64,000 bases of DNA from Temnothorax longispinosus (Eukaryota; Arthropoda; Insecta; Hymenoptera; Formicidae). A model generated the notes under the pieces. It worked only from the letters and a program-made list of their open reading frames with translations, searched no databases and was not told the DNA's origin. Shown one piece after another: positions 40,005 to 54,556 of this stretch (the first letter of the stretch is position 1; the number at the start of each line of letters is the position of its first letter). A program made the translations under genes and the position numbers. The DNA is taken from NCBI RefSeq assembly GCF_030848805.1, contig NC_092366.1, forward strand, positions 1,612,001 to 1,676,000, given 5' to 3'.

Positions 40005-43000
40005 AATTTATTAATGTATATATCAAAATTTAAAATCAAAATCAAAATTTTTTGGAATTTCTTTTCAAAACACATTGCTTTAAAATATCATGTAACAACT
40101 GTAACAAATAATTTTGGTGGATTTTGCGAGGAGTTATGATATCAGGCTGTTCGTGGAAATATGGTGTCTCAGCGGTATTGCATGTTCACTTTGGTAGCGA
40201 TTCAATTCAATAACTATCGTTTTTTATATCTTTGTAAAAAGCTCTGTTTACTAGGCCAAAACAACTTATCGTCACGTGCCAAAATATATATATTTTCCGT
40301 AATTCGACAGTGGAATTACGCCGGGCGTATCTTCGCGACGAAAGCGAGTTCTTCCCCTTTCCTTCGATGGTTATCGTTTCTCGTGTGCGCGTAGTTAAGC
40401 ACCATATGGCCGCCTTTTTGTTCCGCCGAGGAAATGGCGAATGGGGAAGACGGTGTGGTTATTTATTACATTACCTGCGGAAGTCTGGGCTATTGCGCTG
40501 AAGCCTCTTGTCTTTCTGGAGAAGGCACCGCGGAGGAGGAAGCTACGTGTCTAGGAATGACAGCTCACGAGCTACTGGATTATTCGCTCGAAAAACAGAA
40601 TCAAATTTATTGTACACGATTTATCCGATATTTTCTTATTTTTAACATTTACATATTTATTTTTAATTTAGAGTTTATTTGCTAAATCAAAATCCTTAAA
40701 GACCAGCTAATTGAATTCTGCTAATCGCAGACATTTAAAAAAGTCATTAAACGTTTTTCAAATTAAAAAGTTTTTCAAATATCTGTGATTATTGAAGAAT
40801 ATCTATAAATATTGGAGGCGCTTCTCCTAAAGATATTTCATTCGTGTGATAAGGGAACAAACATTGCTGCAATGCTTATCTGCACAGGCGGAAGTACGTT
40901 TCGTGGACATATTGGTCAATTTGCTTCCCGTAATCTACTAATACGGATGTATTTTCGGGCGAAGAACGGCAAAGGGGTCACACAAGACTGCTTCTGTGTC
41001 TTGGATTTGATCTTGGACGACTTCCTTGCCTGCGGTTATCGTACTCATGACCCGATACACCACTAATTTCATAATTATCCCCGCAGGAAACGCGACGACA
41101 CCGGAAGCACATATTGCGCGACGTCAGTTGGTTTAAGGAGAAACCAAAAGGAAAAGTACGCGTTTTTTATATACGTATATAGTATATACGTTTTTTGTAT
41201 ATATCTCTTGTACATCATGTATTTTAAAAATTATGCAAAAATAACTCAATAGTAAAATAATCCAAATAATCCCCAATACATTGCGTATTGGTATCACAAA
41301 AATGATTATCATAAATTTAAGGATTTTTTTCACAAAAGTATCAAGAAGAAAAACTTTAAAGGATAATCGTCCTCTAATTAAATTTTTTAATGAAAAGAAA
41401 GAATAATTGTAATCCAGTTTGAATATTTTTTCGGAATAATATTATTAAGTAGATTTTGTCTTTTGATAAAAGATCAGAGCAAATTTCACAATACCAAAAA
41501 TCCAAGATGGTTGTTAGCTTTACGGTTCTAGCTAATAATACGCTAATAATAGCTAATTATGCGCATATGATACGCAGTCCTTTTTGTGTCAAGCCTACAA
41601 ACTAACAATTCACGTTCCATGTTGACCGTTGTAGCGTTTTCCCTGATAGTTATGCGAGCGGTGAACAACGTTTGCGATCGCCTAGTCAGAAGTGGAATCG
41701 TTCAGAATATACTTGGACTTCCTGCGCCATGCCTATGTCTTGCCACGGCGCTCGTCTACGCGTATATTTTATTTGCAGAGGAAGTGAAGATTTTTCTGTG
41801 AATGCATCTGTTTGCCATGCAGGAGCATATCCTAGGCTTGGCAGTCTTATTCTTCCGCAGGTCGATGACGCCTGCTCGAAAGGAGTTGCACAGCCTTTAT
41901 CCTGATAAAAATCTCACTCCCGATGCATAATGCATTCGAAAAAATTTAAATGGCTGCCAATTTGGACTAACGCCGTAATAATAAGCCAGGTTTTCGACGC
42001 GAGTTGTAATGTGGATAAAAATTCAAATCGAAGATTCAGTACTTAACAATACGATTGAAATAATAATTGCATTACACATGCAGCAAAGATTTTAGAGATT
42101 TATATTCAAATGCATCGATGTTAAAAAATTATTCGAGAAGTATTCGAATTACTTTAATTGTTCAATAAGAATATCTTTTAATCATGAAATGATACAAATA
42201 AAAAATTTAGCGTGACCATTCAAATTTATTGTTTTTCAAGAACTTGGAACAATTAAGATAAATTTAATTCTCTGTCAGTTTCAAGATAAATATCAATCTC
42301 TTGAAAAAGTGAATTGGGCTGCTTTCGCGTTGAATCTTTCAAAGAGAAGTAAAGCTAAATTTACGCTACATAAAACCTTTGATTAAAAAGTGACTTGTTT
42401 CTACTTAATCGGAGCGAACCGTACGTATCTTCCGTGCGCCAGTAAATATAAATGTAATAACACTATAAACATACCGAATATATAAGTCGCGAGGTATCTG
42501 GCAAATGGCATAAATTCCATGGTAGATACAGAGAACACTTTACAATGGCTTTATAACGCGCCCGCGTAATATTCGACTCAGAAACTTGGAGAAGGACATA
42601 ATACTGATTATATGCGCCAAGGCATAAAGCGTAAGTTACAATTTAACGAGCAATAAAGTTTTGTGGTGCACCACATCCTGTTCACCGAAGACCGCTGTGC
42701 GCCAGCATTCAAATGGCCCCGCAGGATTTTGAATTGCGCCGAATGCTTATAGTAGACGGTAGTACTCCTGCACGCGGCGCAGGCCAAAACCCCCTTCAAA
42801 ACACAGACTTTTACCTCGAGTTTCATTCGCATCGAGTTACTTTCGTTCAATTAGTCAAGAAATTATTAAAATAGTACCATTGTCAGTTCAAAAAGCACAA
42901 GCGACTTTTCCTTCGTCTAGATATCTTTTATTTACAAAAAAATGAGAAAGAGAGAAAGAGATTAGTTGTGCATAAAATTATTAACCGAATTTGATAAGTT

Positions 43001-45009
43001 CGTTAAACAAAGTGATATATAGATATAGAAAGAGAACCTTCGTTTTCATAAATTTTAACCAAGTTCAATCAAAATTAGCATTTTGCATTCTCTACTTGGC
43101 AAATTTTCTTTAATCACGTTTATCATGCGATGCATCCTTTCATAAGCGAGCATTATCCTCACGCAATAAAGTTGAAACGATGTCTGATTCGCGGCCCCCA
43201 TCCGCGCGAATTCCCTCAATTATGCGATTCTGGCGTTTGACCGCGAAGTAATATTAATTTCGACGTCGGAACACACACGGGATACGTTACGGCTCATTAA
43301 ATAGTCCGTTAAACGACGCCGTAATTCTGCAATTCTCGAAAAACGCCGCTCTTTATTAAAACAGCCCGAGGTCAGCGTGAATTCTTCGGTCTTATTAACG
43401 AAACGTTGCTCGTTAAAACCGCGGATAATTCTATAAATGCGCTTGTAATTGTCGCTGTATGTAAAAATTTAGATCGAATCGCCGCACGTTTGTAGGTTGA
43501 GAATAAAGTTAAGATGCGCGAACTCCATGGTTGGAGGTATACCGTCGTGAGAATAGCAAGCTCATCGACCGTCATTCACGTCGATACCATCGTCGATCCG
43601 ATGGATGTTTCGCCCGATGACCGGTGAATACGATGCATAACGAGGGGAGGGCGGCCAGGCCGGGCCAGACCACGGGCTCTTAGCGATAACTATTTCAAAT
43701 CGAAAAGTCATTTGTCGGCATCGGCGACATGTGAAAACCATTACAGAGTAATAATCGGACTGCTCCCCCGAGCGCGCTCGTGCTCGCGGCCGCGCGCTCT
43801 CGAATGCCGATATGGTGCCACATGTCGAATCGCGATACGAGCGATCGGTCGAAAACGAATTTACTGCACGTAATGACTCCGCCCTTTTCGAGTTAACGTC
43901 AGGTTTTAACAATCGCTGAAGTAAGACGTCAATTAATCGCGCACACCCGCAGCCGTCGATAATTAAAAGCACTTTTTTTTCGAGTGGCAGAGATACAGCG
44001 TATTAAGATATATTAATACCTAACTTATAATTCTATATACATATAAATTTATTACTAGTAGATAAATTATTGATTCAAGAAATACTTTAATTCATGAAGA
44101 TATTTCAGTAAAGCATAAAGTCTCTGTAATAAATTGAAAATCAAATTAGTTAAGATTTAAAAAATGTATATGCATAACGAAAATTTCTAAATTAATCACC
44201 ATTCTATAACAGTCATATTCATAAGGAGTTAACTGTTGAAACATATATTTATCGAGTCTTTCACTATCATTGAATATGTTATCAATGAATTATCCAGTGC
44301 AATGAAATTTGTCTATACACACTCTTAAAACTTGTTATTCGTACCGGTTCCTAAATGAGTACATATCTGAGTGTGAATACTATCATACTCGATTAATCGG
44401 TCGCGATCGCTAAATCACGCGTCGCCGATCAAGAAAGTAAAAAAATAAGGGAAAAAAATGAAATTGTCGTGAACGATTACGGGTTGTTGAACCGGTGTTG
44501 GCACGCAAGTCAGGTGTATCTCGATACATACGCGACCAGGCAACATTCTTTCGAAAACGAGCGTATAAGTAAAAGGGCTTCGGATCGGAGAAGAAGGGAT
44601 CCGGAATGCACTTCTGAATTGTCTGCAAATCAAGAGCGTAAGGCGTTCCGCTTCGTTAATCATCGCCGCGAAAAATGTCTCATGGAGACCTCTCTTGCGT
44701 TTTTTATCTCCGTTTGCCGCTAAATGCGGCTGTCTAATTCCAAATGTTATCGCAAATTATTTTAAGGGCGAGCAAGCAAACCTGAATATGAAAATCAAAG
44801 ATTATATCATTAGAGATAATTAAATCCTTAATTACAGAATTTTTAATTTATATTAATAAAAATAATTAGGTTGTTCTTAGTTGTTTCAAAGTCAATGATG
44901 GAACATGAAATTCTACTTTTCAAATTTAATTTATTCATATACTGCTCCAATTAATCTTTATTTTTTTTTACTTTTTTTTATTTCGCACACATTCTTTTCC
45001 CCTTTTTAA

Positions 45010-45285
45010 CTTTCTCCAATCATCCTGTCTGTTTCACTTTCTTTCCCTCCCACGTTTGCACCTCTTCGATCTCCTCTGCTTCTCGTCTCCTTCCTCTTTC
45101 CACCTTTCGCATCCACCTCCTCTCCTCGCTCCCTCGTCCTCGCCCCACTCCCCCTCGCGACTCTCCCCGTCTCTCTTCCGTAATTCCTTCGCCCTTCCTC
45201 GTTCCTCCGTTCTCTCCTTTGTCTTTCCCGCCGTCTCCCACTTTGTCTTTCTCGCTCTCTGACCCCTCCTTCCCTTTGCCACCTC
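45010..45285. repeat. Pyrimidine-rich tract
   Basis: About 275 bases are strongly C/T-biased on the plus strand without a fixed repeat unit. Minus-strand frames through it are Arg/Glu/Gly-rich artefacts. Confidence 0.75.
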
Positions 45286-47980
45286 CTCATTTCATTGAGA
45301 ACGTCTGGTATGCGAGGGCTTTTTATACAGGAACGGAGCCTCCGCCGTCGCTGTCCGGCCTAATGGCCGGCAAGGAGCAACCCGGGAGGCTACTCGTAAG
45401 GACTTTCGTGAGCCGCACAAGGGGCCACGCCGAGATGTGGCCTTCAACTTGCAGCCAAGGTTTTGAGGCTCGCGCGCATGCACGAACCCAGGCCCGCTAT
45501 CGAGAAGGAAGCGAAACGTTCCCATGGGGATTATCGTCAAGGTTGGGCTCATCTTTGATTCTCGTTCATTATATTCGAGATATCGAGTCCATTCATGGAT
45601 TTATACACATTTGTAACGTACGTACGTATGTTTGCTTTGATTAACCATTGACATAGATAAAATGAATATGTCATTAAATAATTTTTTTGAATCGAAGATA
45701 TGCTGTATCATTGATTATGGAACATGCATGTTTAAAAACTCATTGAAACTTTTTGCTCCCTTCTCGCTATTTTAATAAATCTAACTAGTCTTATAAAGAT
45801 CCACTTAAGAACTATAAACAGCCTTATATGTCGACGGGTGGTTAAAAACTCGTATAAAAATTAGCAGTGAATTCTTTTAAAATATAATCCGTTATTCATT
45901 TGATTTTGATTTCTGATCTATTCTCAATTCGTTTCATTATACCTTTCAATCTCTCTTTCTCTCTCTCGAGATCAATAAACAAATACATGATACAAAAGGT
46001 TAAGTTCTATACGTCAAACCATTAAGTCATGTTTTATTAATTTTATTAAAATAATGTGTGAAATCTGTTAATGATTTTAAATTATTTAATATTATAGATA
46101 ATCATCAAGAATATCATCAACAGGTATTGAATAAGAATTGGAAAGTCGAACCATCGAATCATTTCTATACTGAAATTCTTCAATTTAACAGGTCGCAATT
46201 TTTTACTCTTAGGTCAGTGAAAAGTCACACTCACAGCTCGCTTTTCAAAGCGTAATTTCCAGTGAGATATTTGCCTATCGATGTCTCGAATGCCGAGCGA
46301 ATACCGAGACATAAAAGACACGAAGAAAGACGCCGCTGCGGGATCTTCTCGCACGACAGTCGCACGATGTTTCCGCAACGCGACGCGGCACGTAACGCTG
46401 ATTGCACGTGTACACGCGCGCGGTTGCAAATCATTGTCCACGTGCAAAATGCACCGCGTTGTGCGGTGTGTTTCTGATCGCGGGAGGCCTTCCTCGCGGT
46501 CTCTCGCAACGAAGGCGAACAAGGAATGAGAGACAGCCTTCTGCATGCGCAGACATCCATGGACATTCTCAGACGTCTCTCGGGCACAGCGGTGGATTTA
46601 AATCGTGTTCCTTGAAAGAAGATCGTCACAATTCAAAATTTCTCAACGTCTTAAAGAAATGTTTTTTAAATTGCGAGTAATAAAATTTTAACTCGTGATG
46701 TTCTTTCAATAAAAAAAATATACAAAACTTTCTATAACTATTAATCTGTGTAAGAAATTGAAAAATTGCGTTTCTTGTATTGCCACACTCTTCTTTCATA
46801 CATAGTACTCGGAGCACGAACCAACGGAGATTAAGAAAGATCACCGATTTAAATCTCCATTTTCCTCTTATCTTCGCTCTATACGATCTCGGGATCTCTA
46901 AGCCTCGCAAAGATGAAGTCTTAGTTGCAAATAAGGTTTGCACTTGTAACAAAGACGGCCATTGAGTCGCCGCGGGAGCTATTAATTGCGATTGCTAAGC
47001 AAATGTGGCGCGGGCGCGCGAGCGCGCGAGACGAGATTCGCGAAACCCGTATCCGTGAAACATGCGTGGTCATTCTTCTCCTCCTGCTCTTCGCTCCTCA
47101 CGTCCTTCGTAACGGACTGTCCTTCCTTCGCCGGCAATTCCTTCACGAGTCCCGCCGAAACATCCTGCCTGCACCGGCTAACGCCTTTTCCACGTATAAA
47201 AGGCCTCGCTGACGCCGATCCCGGGCGCGCTCGCACTCGCGCTTCGCGCCACACAAAGCCGTGGTACCATCGCACCGTCGCCGGCCGCCGGCTCACATGT
47301 AAATCACGTGTGCCACACACGAGGCGCGCGGTATTAACCGGTAGAAAGAACCCCAAGAAAGAGAGGAAAGGAGAGAGAGAGAAAGAGAGAGAACAAACCG
47401 ACATTGGATCCGGTAGACGCGAGAGAAGCTCGCATTTCTCGAAAGATGCGAGGTGCTGTGTTATATAATGGCGGCGAATGCGCGCAAATGCCGCGAATGA
47501 CGTATTAATTTGGTTGCTACCCTCTAAACTTGGTAGAAATTGGAAAATTAAGCACAGAGGCATATTGTAAAATAGAGAAGTAAAAAAGATAGAGATAGCA
47601 AAAGATAGACAAGATCACGAACACAATTAAAATAGCTGTCTTTTATTTTTTCTTAATTTTCCACAAATATATATTATTTATAAGAAGGAACAAAAATACA
47701 CATTAACTTTTTAAATCGCGACCTTACCATCGTCTTTGCGTATTTCAGAAACTACTTTTCGGCTTTATGAGAAATATGGGATGGAATGCTCGTAAAAATA
47801 CTTGAGCAAGAAACGGCATATCTTAAAGCTAGACGTTTCTTGATATTTAACAGGTGGTTGTAAATAACATTCATAACAGAAATACAAGAAATATGAGCCG
47901 TTTCAGTAACTGACATCGCGAGTTAAAGGTTAATTACAAGTGGAATTTAAATGCCATTCATCCAAGCTTAGAATTTAAAA

Positions 47981-48034
<54 letters not shown>

Positions 48035-48060
48035 CTATATAGTATATATACTATATATTT
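47981..48060. repeat. (TA)n microsatellite with a palindromic tail
   Basis: About 26 TA units (47,981-48,033) run into a palindrome built from CTATATAGTATATATACTATATA. The tract could extrude as a cruciform and is a likely site of length variation. Confidence 0.93.
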
Positions 48061-49286
48061 TAAATAAAAGAAAAAAAATCATATGTGGTCATGAGAAGAG
48101 TAGATACTGGCAACAAATGCTTTAACTTGGCGATGAGATTCTCAGAGCTGACTTTTAGCTTAAAGACGTAGAAGAAGAAGAAGAAAGGAAGAGACAAGTG
48201 TTGTTACCAATGTGATACTAGCGCGCCAGACAGGTTGAGTGAAGCAAGGATGCATACCAATTACAAGACTGCATCCGTTGTAAATTGATGAGGAAGAACA
48301 ACGGTTGCCCGCGACAGTACGTGAGTCTGCGAACGTCTAATCGACCCTACAGGAATCCGTCGAAAGAAATCAATTGTTTGCGAAAAACGAATTTTTACCC
48401 CGAAATATTAATCTCTTTAAATAATCCGTTAATCTCTAAGAACTTATTAATCTATGCAATATTAACCGTAAAATAAAAAATTCTAGGAATAGTGAATGGT
48501 TTCATGCTTCACAATTATATCTCGTTATTATTTCTTAATAATATTTTCTTATGATAAAACAACCTGTTTTGCATGCAGCTGTATTTCCAATAAAACTTAT
48601 TAGGATTTAAGTACAAAATAACGATGACAATTTTTTCTTAATTTGTGAGATATGATATGGGTTAATAGCAGAGTAATAAAATTTTTAAGTATAGAATAAA
48701 CTGTCTGTAAACATTCTACGGCGCGATAATCTTTGCGCCGAATATGTGGGCGTGGGAAACGGCCTGATAAGTGCACGACTTTTCATGTGATTACCTTGGA
48801 CCGCGAACATGCCATTCGAGGTTGTCTGGTTGATGTAGGCGTGCAATACCACTTATGGCATCCTCTCTTTATTACAACAACCATTCGTTACTTCATTTAA
48901 TCATATCAATATTACAACGCTCTTTTATTCTTCCTTCGCCACATTCGCGACCTAGCGAATCAGTGTTTTCCATTAATATCTTAAACATCTATTTAGGCAC
49001 TTGATATTACGAAAGACGGAAATAATGTTTCCTTAACCAACTATATTAAGATGTTGATAGCTTTTATAAACGGCCCTAATTAAATTTTGAAAAGAATCAC
49101 CTTCGTTTATTACAATTCTGTACAACCGCACAGACTTTTCGTATCTATTTCTAGTTTATGCTAAAAAATTCAATGGTTAACAGCGTTACTTGCAAATTTT
49201 ACAATATTTGCATAGTTCTGCCCGCGAAGCAAAATGCCATCGCACGAGTGGCATTCTTCGCGAAGAGAAGAAAAAAAAAGCGCAAC

Positions 49287-49334
49287 ATTCGTTCATTCAT
49301 TCATTCATTCATTCACTCATTCATTCATTCGTTC
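49287..49334. repeat. (ATTC)n tetranucleotide microsatellite
   Basis: About eleven tandem four-base units, with single C or G changes, produce artefactual His-Ser-Phe-Ile repeats in all three forward frames. Confidence 0.93.
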
Positions 49335-52300
49335 GCGTAACATTTTATTCGCGAGAGAGTCACTATGTATCCAGCACTCGATAGGATGTTCACAAACATT
49401 CGCGATGCGTTGGCGAGCACGAACTCGCCGTGTTTGTTGATCGCGAGAAGGGATTCGCGCGATCGGGTGAGAATGCCGACTCCTCGGCGCGCGGGTGAAA
49501 AAATACGGCACGTGTGTTCGATTAGCCAGCTCCTTTGTCGTAGCCAGTAATCATGCACCACCACCACCAGCATCGGAAGCTGTCATTCACCAGCCGAGAG
49601 AGATCTCGCCGCGTCGCGCCGGGCCGATCTCGCTGGCATCTCAGGCGAAGCCACATCATCCGGTCATGCTGCGTGCGATACACACCCGACCCGCAGCGCG
49701 CAACGCGAGTATCATGTTTTATTTATAGCCGGCGACATGCCGTCTTAACAATGCTCTCCCCTCGAACCATTTTCCGCGAAGAGATAAACGGTGCAACGCC
49801 CCTTGATCCGTTTGTCTTTTTCCTTCAATGCGATTTGTAGATAGACACGATGATGCGTGATCGATCGTAGAATATTATTAGGCCCATCAGAGAAGTTATG
49901 ACTTCTTCCTTCTGTCTTTTAATTCTAAATCAACTTTCAGATATTGTATGACATAAGTTTCAATAAGTCTTTAATCCATCGAGAAATTAGAACGACAGGA
50001 GCTCCAATCTATGGAGGACACCTTGTCTGGGACCGTCAATTTTGCAATGAGAAAATAAAACCAAGGTCGTACTACGCCATTCTCTCTCACATTTTTATCA
50101 TTGCGTGGCGTAAGGGCGCGAAATTATTATTCTGCCCCGCGGCGTCGTGATGGGGGCCTGACCTCGAAGTTTCGCCTCGGTAAAATTTCATGTTTCATAC
50201 ATCCCTCGCGAAACGGCGTATACTTACGATTCGACACCGTTAGACACCCTTTCCGTTTATTCTTAAAGTCACTTTGTGTGTACCATCGCCGATCGCAAAC
50301 ACGCCGGCTTTTTCAGCAAAGAGAGCGGGCGTGTCTTGCTGAGTCAAAACGTGTACTTTGCGAAGTACAAAATGAGTGGATATTCTTACGAAGGTTATTG
50401 AAAGCTTTTTGGTATAAAATCGCAATATTTAAAAAATGCCAATTAAAGCCCAAGCGCGGAATTAAAGTGCATGATGATTTCTTACAATTTGTAATAAATA
50501 TAATAATTTTAATTGTAAGTAGAAGTTTTATATAAAAATGCGTATCAAAATATTTTTAATACTGCGTTTGTTCTAAGTTCTAATTGCGTTATAGTCGTAA
50601 AAATTCTCCCAAGACTCGCGGTAATGTTAACAGTTTTAAAGTGGATATCGGATACCTTTGATCCAAACAACATTATCTGCTTTGCTGGAAAATTACGAGG
50701 AAGTATTGGCTCGACGGCCATCATTATAGTGCGCGCGTTTGCGCAGGTAATGCCGCTTTCTCGCGCGGCTTTTTACCAAAAGGATGCTTCGCCCGGTCGG
50801 GGATCAATCTTGTCCGCGGCGAACTCAATAATCCTTTTCGGACGCTGCCGTACAATGTTAGCAATTTAATGGGGGTTCATTGTACCCGAATACCCGCGCC
50901 TCCCATAGTGGTCGTTAATCAACAACCGGGGGGTAAAGAGCTGGCGAATTTTGAAGCACGACGTCGAGGTGTCGGTGGGAACTGACGATTATTTAACTTA
51001 ATTATTAATTCGCATCTAAATTATACTTGCTACGAATTCTTTTCAAGCTAAGGAAATATTACTCAAATATATTTTAGTATTATAAACAAATATATTTTTA
51101 GTACATTTAAATATCAGGAATATCAAGAAATATCAGGAATATTGATTAAACACTGATAATTAATCGTTAATTACCGATAATAATGAGTGACAAGTCGATT
51201 ATTTAAAATGTATTTTCGGCGGATTAGTATTAAATCTTCCTGACAATTTCGAGCGAGAATCGCGTCCCGGCATGTCCGATAATTGCTCGTTCGTCGTAGT
51301 CCACGAGCTGATCCGGAGTGGAAACTGGACCCGTTGCGTTTAAAGAGTTCGGGACACCAAAAGGATCAATTTAGAAATCAGTCGCGGCCGGTCTGGTTAA
51401 ACCGGTCATCCCTGCTCCTCGCAATTCCTGAATCGCTAGAAAAAAATCCACTAAAGAAAGATGCTAAACTAACTGCCTGATGCGATGCTAATACCGCGCA
51501 TAACCGATAAAATGATTATCGAGTCTCCGATAATAGCGAAAGCATGACTGATTAAGACGAACTTGTGTTAATCTTTCTGCCGCGCAGTTCCACGTTAATC
51601 CACTTTCCTCTCTCGTCTTCGTCGTTTTCTGCTAAATTCTTATCGCGGAATTAAACTTCCGCGTGCAATTGTCGTTGGAATTTCAATTATTTGGGCCTAT
51701 TAGGAAGAATCATTAAGAGTTCCAGATTGTCGTAATGGGACGCTCAAATTCGTAATGTATCAAAATCTTTTGAATGTAAATATTGAGTTCTACCGAGAAT
51801 GTCTGGTAAATTGTCAGAGACAACATGTTTCATGTGCAGTATACTTATAGCAACAAATGGTAGAACGCTAAAAAAAATATATGTATAAATTTTAATAATT
51901 TAAAAAAATATCTATAAAGGGCGACAAAGAAAGAAAGGAGTATCAATCGTAGCATCTCTTTGAAAATACGATAGCATTGTGGTTTCGATATCTTGTTTCT
52001 TTTGAGCATTTCTAAGCGGACAGAGCATCAACAGGCATTCGAGACTGGATGAATAATGGTATCGTTAAGAATACGCGGCGAGGGGTTCCTCGGGTTATCG
52101 ATCGTCGCATGATACGTCGCAAGGCCGCCACCGCATCGACCATTAATTTAATTGCGGAATCGCGACGGCAGGATGTATGCTCCGAATGCAACGGCGATTG
52201 TTTCGGTGCGGCGCGGCGCGATCGCCGGCGCATCCAACGCAGGAATCCGGCGATGCGGGGGGGCCCGTCGCGCACGCTTCGGAATCCTGCGTCGTGCGAA

Positions 52301-54487
52301 CGGGCCGTAGGGCCCGAGAAACGGGCCCGAGGAAAAAGGGATCGCCACGAAGGATCCCTGGTCCTGAAAGCCACGCCGCTCCGCTTTCAGCGCGAGCGAA
52401 AAGCGAGTCCGAGGGCATTTAAAATTTCAGAGAAGTATTCGAGAAAGCTGATATTTTGCGATGATACACACGAGTTATCTTTATGTATCTAAATAACATT
52501 AATACTTCATCAATATATGTGTAGAGAATTCAATAATTGACGCATATTAGAAATTTATCTTTAGAATAAACCTAATAGTTTTTATTTTTATTATGTTTAG
52601 AATATCAGTTTTGCGTTAATATTTCTTTTTGGGGAGTGTTCTATTAATCTCGATTTAACATTATAATAGCTTTGCAGAAGATGTTAAAAAATCCTTTATA
52701 CCGATATTTTCTTTTTACAAATCCGAAACGCATGCGAGTAACCGACGGGCCACTCAGATACGGCCGTACCACTTTCGTTATTTCCGTCCCTTTATTCTTC
52801 GCTGCGGTATTTCTCGGACTTCCCTCGATCGCATGTTGAACTTCTCGACGCGACCGCTTATGCGAAGTTTTGGTCCACGGCAGTGATATCCATTCATTTC
52901 GCCGGTATTTTGATGCCTTGGGCAGAGAGCGAAAGCGATGAGCAGAGAGAGCCGCCCGGAGAGGAATCCGATAATCTCTTTAGCAGGGTGTCACGTAGGT
53001 GCTGCAGTTACGCGGCAAGTTTTTTCGTTTATCACATACGAATCGGGGAGGCCTTCTTCCTTCCAGCCGGACCGTGGGATCAAACAGGATTTCACAGACG
53101 AGGCGCGGTAACCGAATACACGGCGATCCCGAAGCCTCAAACCCCGTCGAGAGATGGTACGTTTCCAACCCGAGAGACGTGCTTTTCCAAGATCAATTTG
53201 CCGAAGGAGAATCTATTTTGCTTCGACGCAATGTTTCGTCACGCATATCGTGATGGCAGACTAAGCTAAATGTTGCTAATCGCGTTGCTTGTATTTCCGA
53301 ACGAGATGTTCGTCCTCGGTACTTCAATCTTGATATTCCGTATGATTTTATTAAATCATTCTTTCTTCTATTAAAAAAAAGAGAATCTTCTACATTGTAA
53401 TTCGCGATATTATGTACTGTAATTGTACCTCGTTTATTCGGAGCTGATACGAATAAGAAAAATATACAGAAAGATATTTGCGACTTTTCCTTTCGGCTCA
53501 TCTGGTTTTTTTATATGGTAGCCGTCACAGCACGAACAGTTTCTCACGCTCTCAGCGGTTTCATAAGCGGCCTGCATGCTTCCTTCTCGCCGGTTGCGCA
53601 CGACAAATAGCGCTATCGGTCCTCGTACTCGCGTTCGGAGACGCAAGAACTATGGTATACCCGGTATACCCCGCTGCGCAACGGGTGATTGTCACCTGGC
53701 CGTATGAGTGCCAGACCGTGGAAGTGTCTTATCGCCTTGCGACGTGCTACCTTTATCGCATACAGGGCAGGTAAGCCCGAGCGGGCGTATCTCGCGTTAC
53801 GACCGTACGGACTGGTGTTTGTATCATAGCGATGACCAAGTAATCGTAAGTCAGCGATAGTGCGTACTGCGTACGCGTACGCGTCGACGGGATGGAAATA
53901 GGTCGCGCGCGTATACAATTACGGCCACAGATACGGCCGCCGCGGTCTTTAAAAATGACGGCGGCAATTTAAAAACCCGTAAAGTCTAATTCATTCGGCG
54001 GCGCAATCGGACGGATATTTATAGACCGGTTCTCCGTACGCCTTCTAGGTGCAAGAACAATAATGGCAGCCGTTTAAATGCCAGCCTTTTAAGCTGCTCT
54101 TTAAGTTTTTCGGTAAAGCTTTAAAACTATTTTATAAATTACGCGTTCTTTATCTATTCATTGATTATATCACGAGGGTAAATAATATTTTTAATTAGTT
54201 TTTATGAATCACTTGTGTATTTACCGCAAATCTATATCGATTGAATTGGAGCACTAAACTGAAATATACACAACACAATGAGGAGCGGTAAATATAGAAG
54301 TAATTTGCACGAGTAACTGTAAAGAATTATAAAAATATATATTTTTCCTCAATAAATACGACACATTCAATATACATCATTATGTGTTGACTCTTTCAAA
54401 ATGTTAAATATAATTTATTACAAGTAATTGGTATTAATAAAGTTGTAAAATTTTGCAAAAAGATAGTCGACGTCTCTTCCCTACAAG

Positions 54488-54556
54488 ATTGATCTAGTGG
54501 TAAAGCGTCAGATAAAATGATTAATTTTCACGGGAAGTTTCAGACTATCCGATAGC
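54488..54556 (+). repeat. Possible tRNA-derived (SINE-like) relic
   Basis: TGATCTAGTGGTAAAGCGTC (54,490-54,509) resembles the D-arm and A-box of a tRNA or tRNA-derived SINE head. About 45 bases downstream, CACGGGAAGTTTCAGACTATCC occupies the place of the T-arm and B-box, though the B-box is badly degraded. The spacing fits. No complete cloverleaf or acceptor stem can be drawn, so this is at best a decayed copy. Confidence 0.3.

Larger units (their letters stand above)
34939..54487. other. Noncoding; long stretch without a supported gene
   Basis: GC-richer islands (about 35,030-35,470, 35,680-36,530, 37,080-38,220, 38,510-39,240, 41,580-41,900, 42,420-42,840, 43,140-43,970, 45,040-45,560, 46,260-47,480, 49,200-49,850, 50,700-50,960, 52,010-52,410, 52,730-53,250, 53,500-54,110) alternate with AT-rich DNA. 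An unfamiliar 93-codon ATG-started frame at 37,546-37,827 and a 98-codon frame at 53,478-53,774 that runs into a GTAAGC are the most protein-like, but neither matches a family I know. A single perfect Su(H)-type site (CGTGGGAAA) is at 48,751-48,759. No RNA gene was seen. Confidence 0.55.

Noticed and set aside
46982..47563. 193-codon minus-strand open frame
   Set aside because: It lies in a GC-rich island where stops are rare, matches no family, and a 160-codon frame overlaps it on the other strand.
49158..49384. Frames with His-Ser-Phe-Ile repeats
   Set aside because: They are translations of the (ATTC)n microsatellite in three frames.
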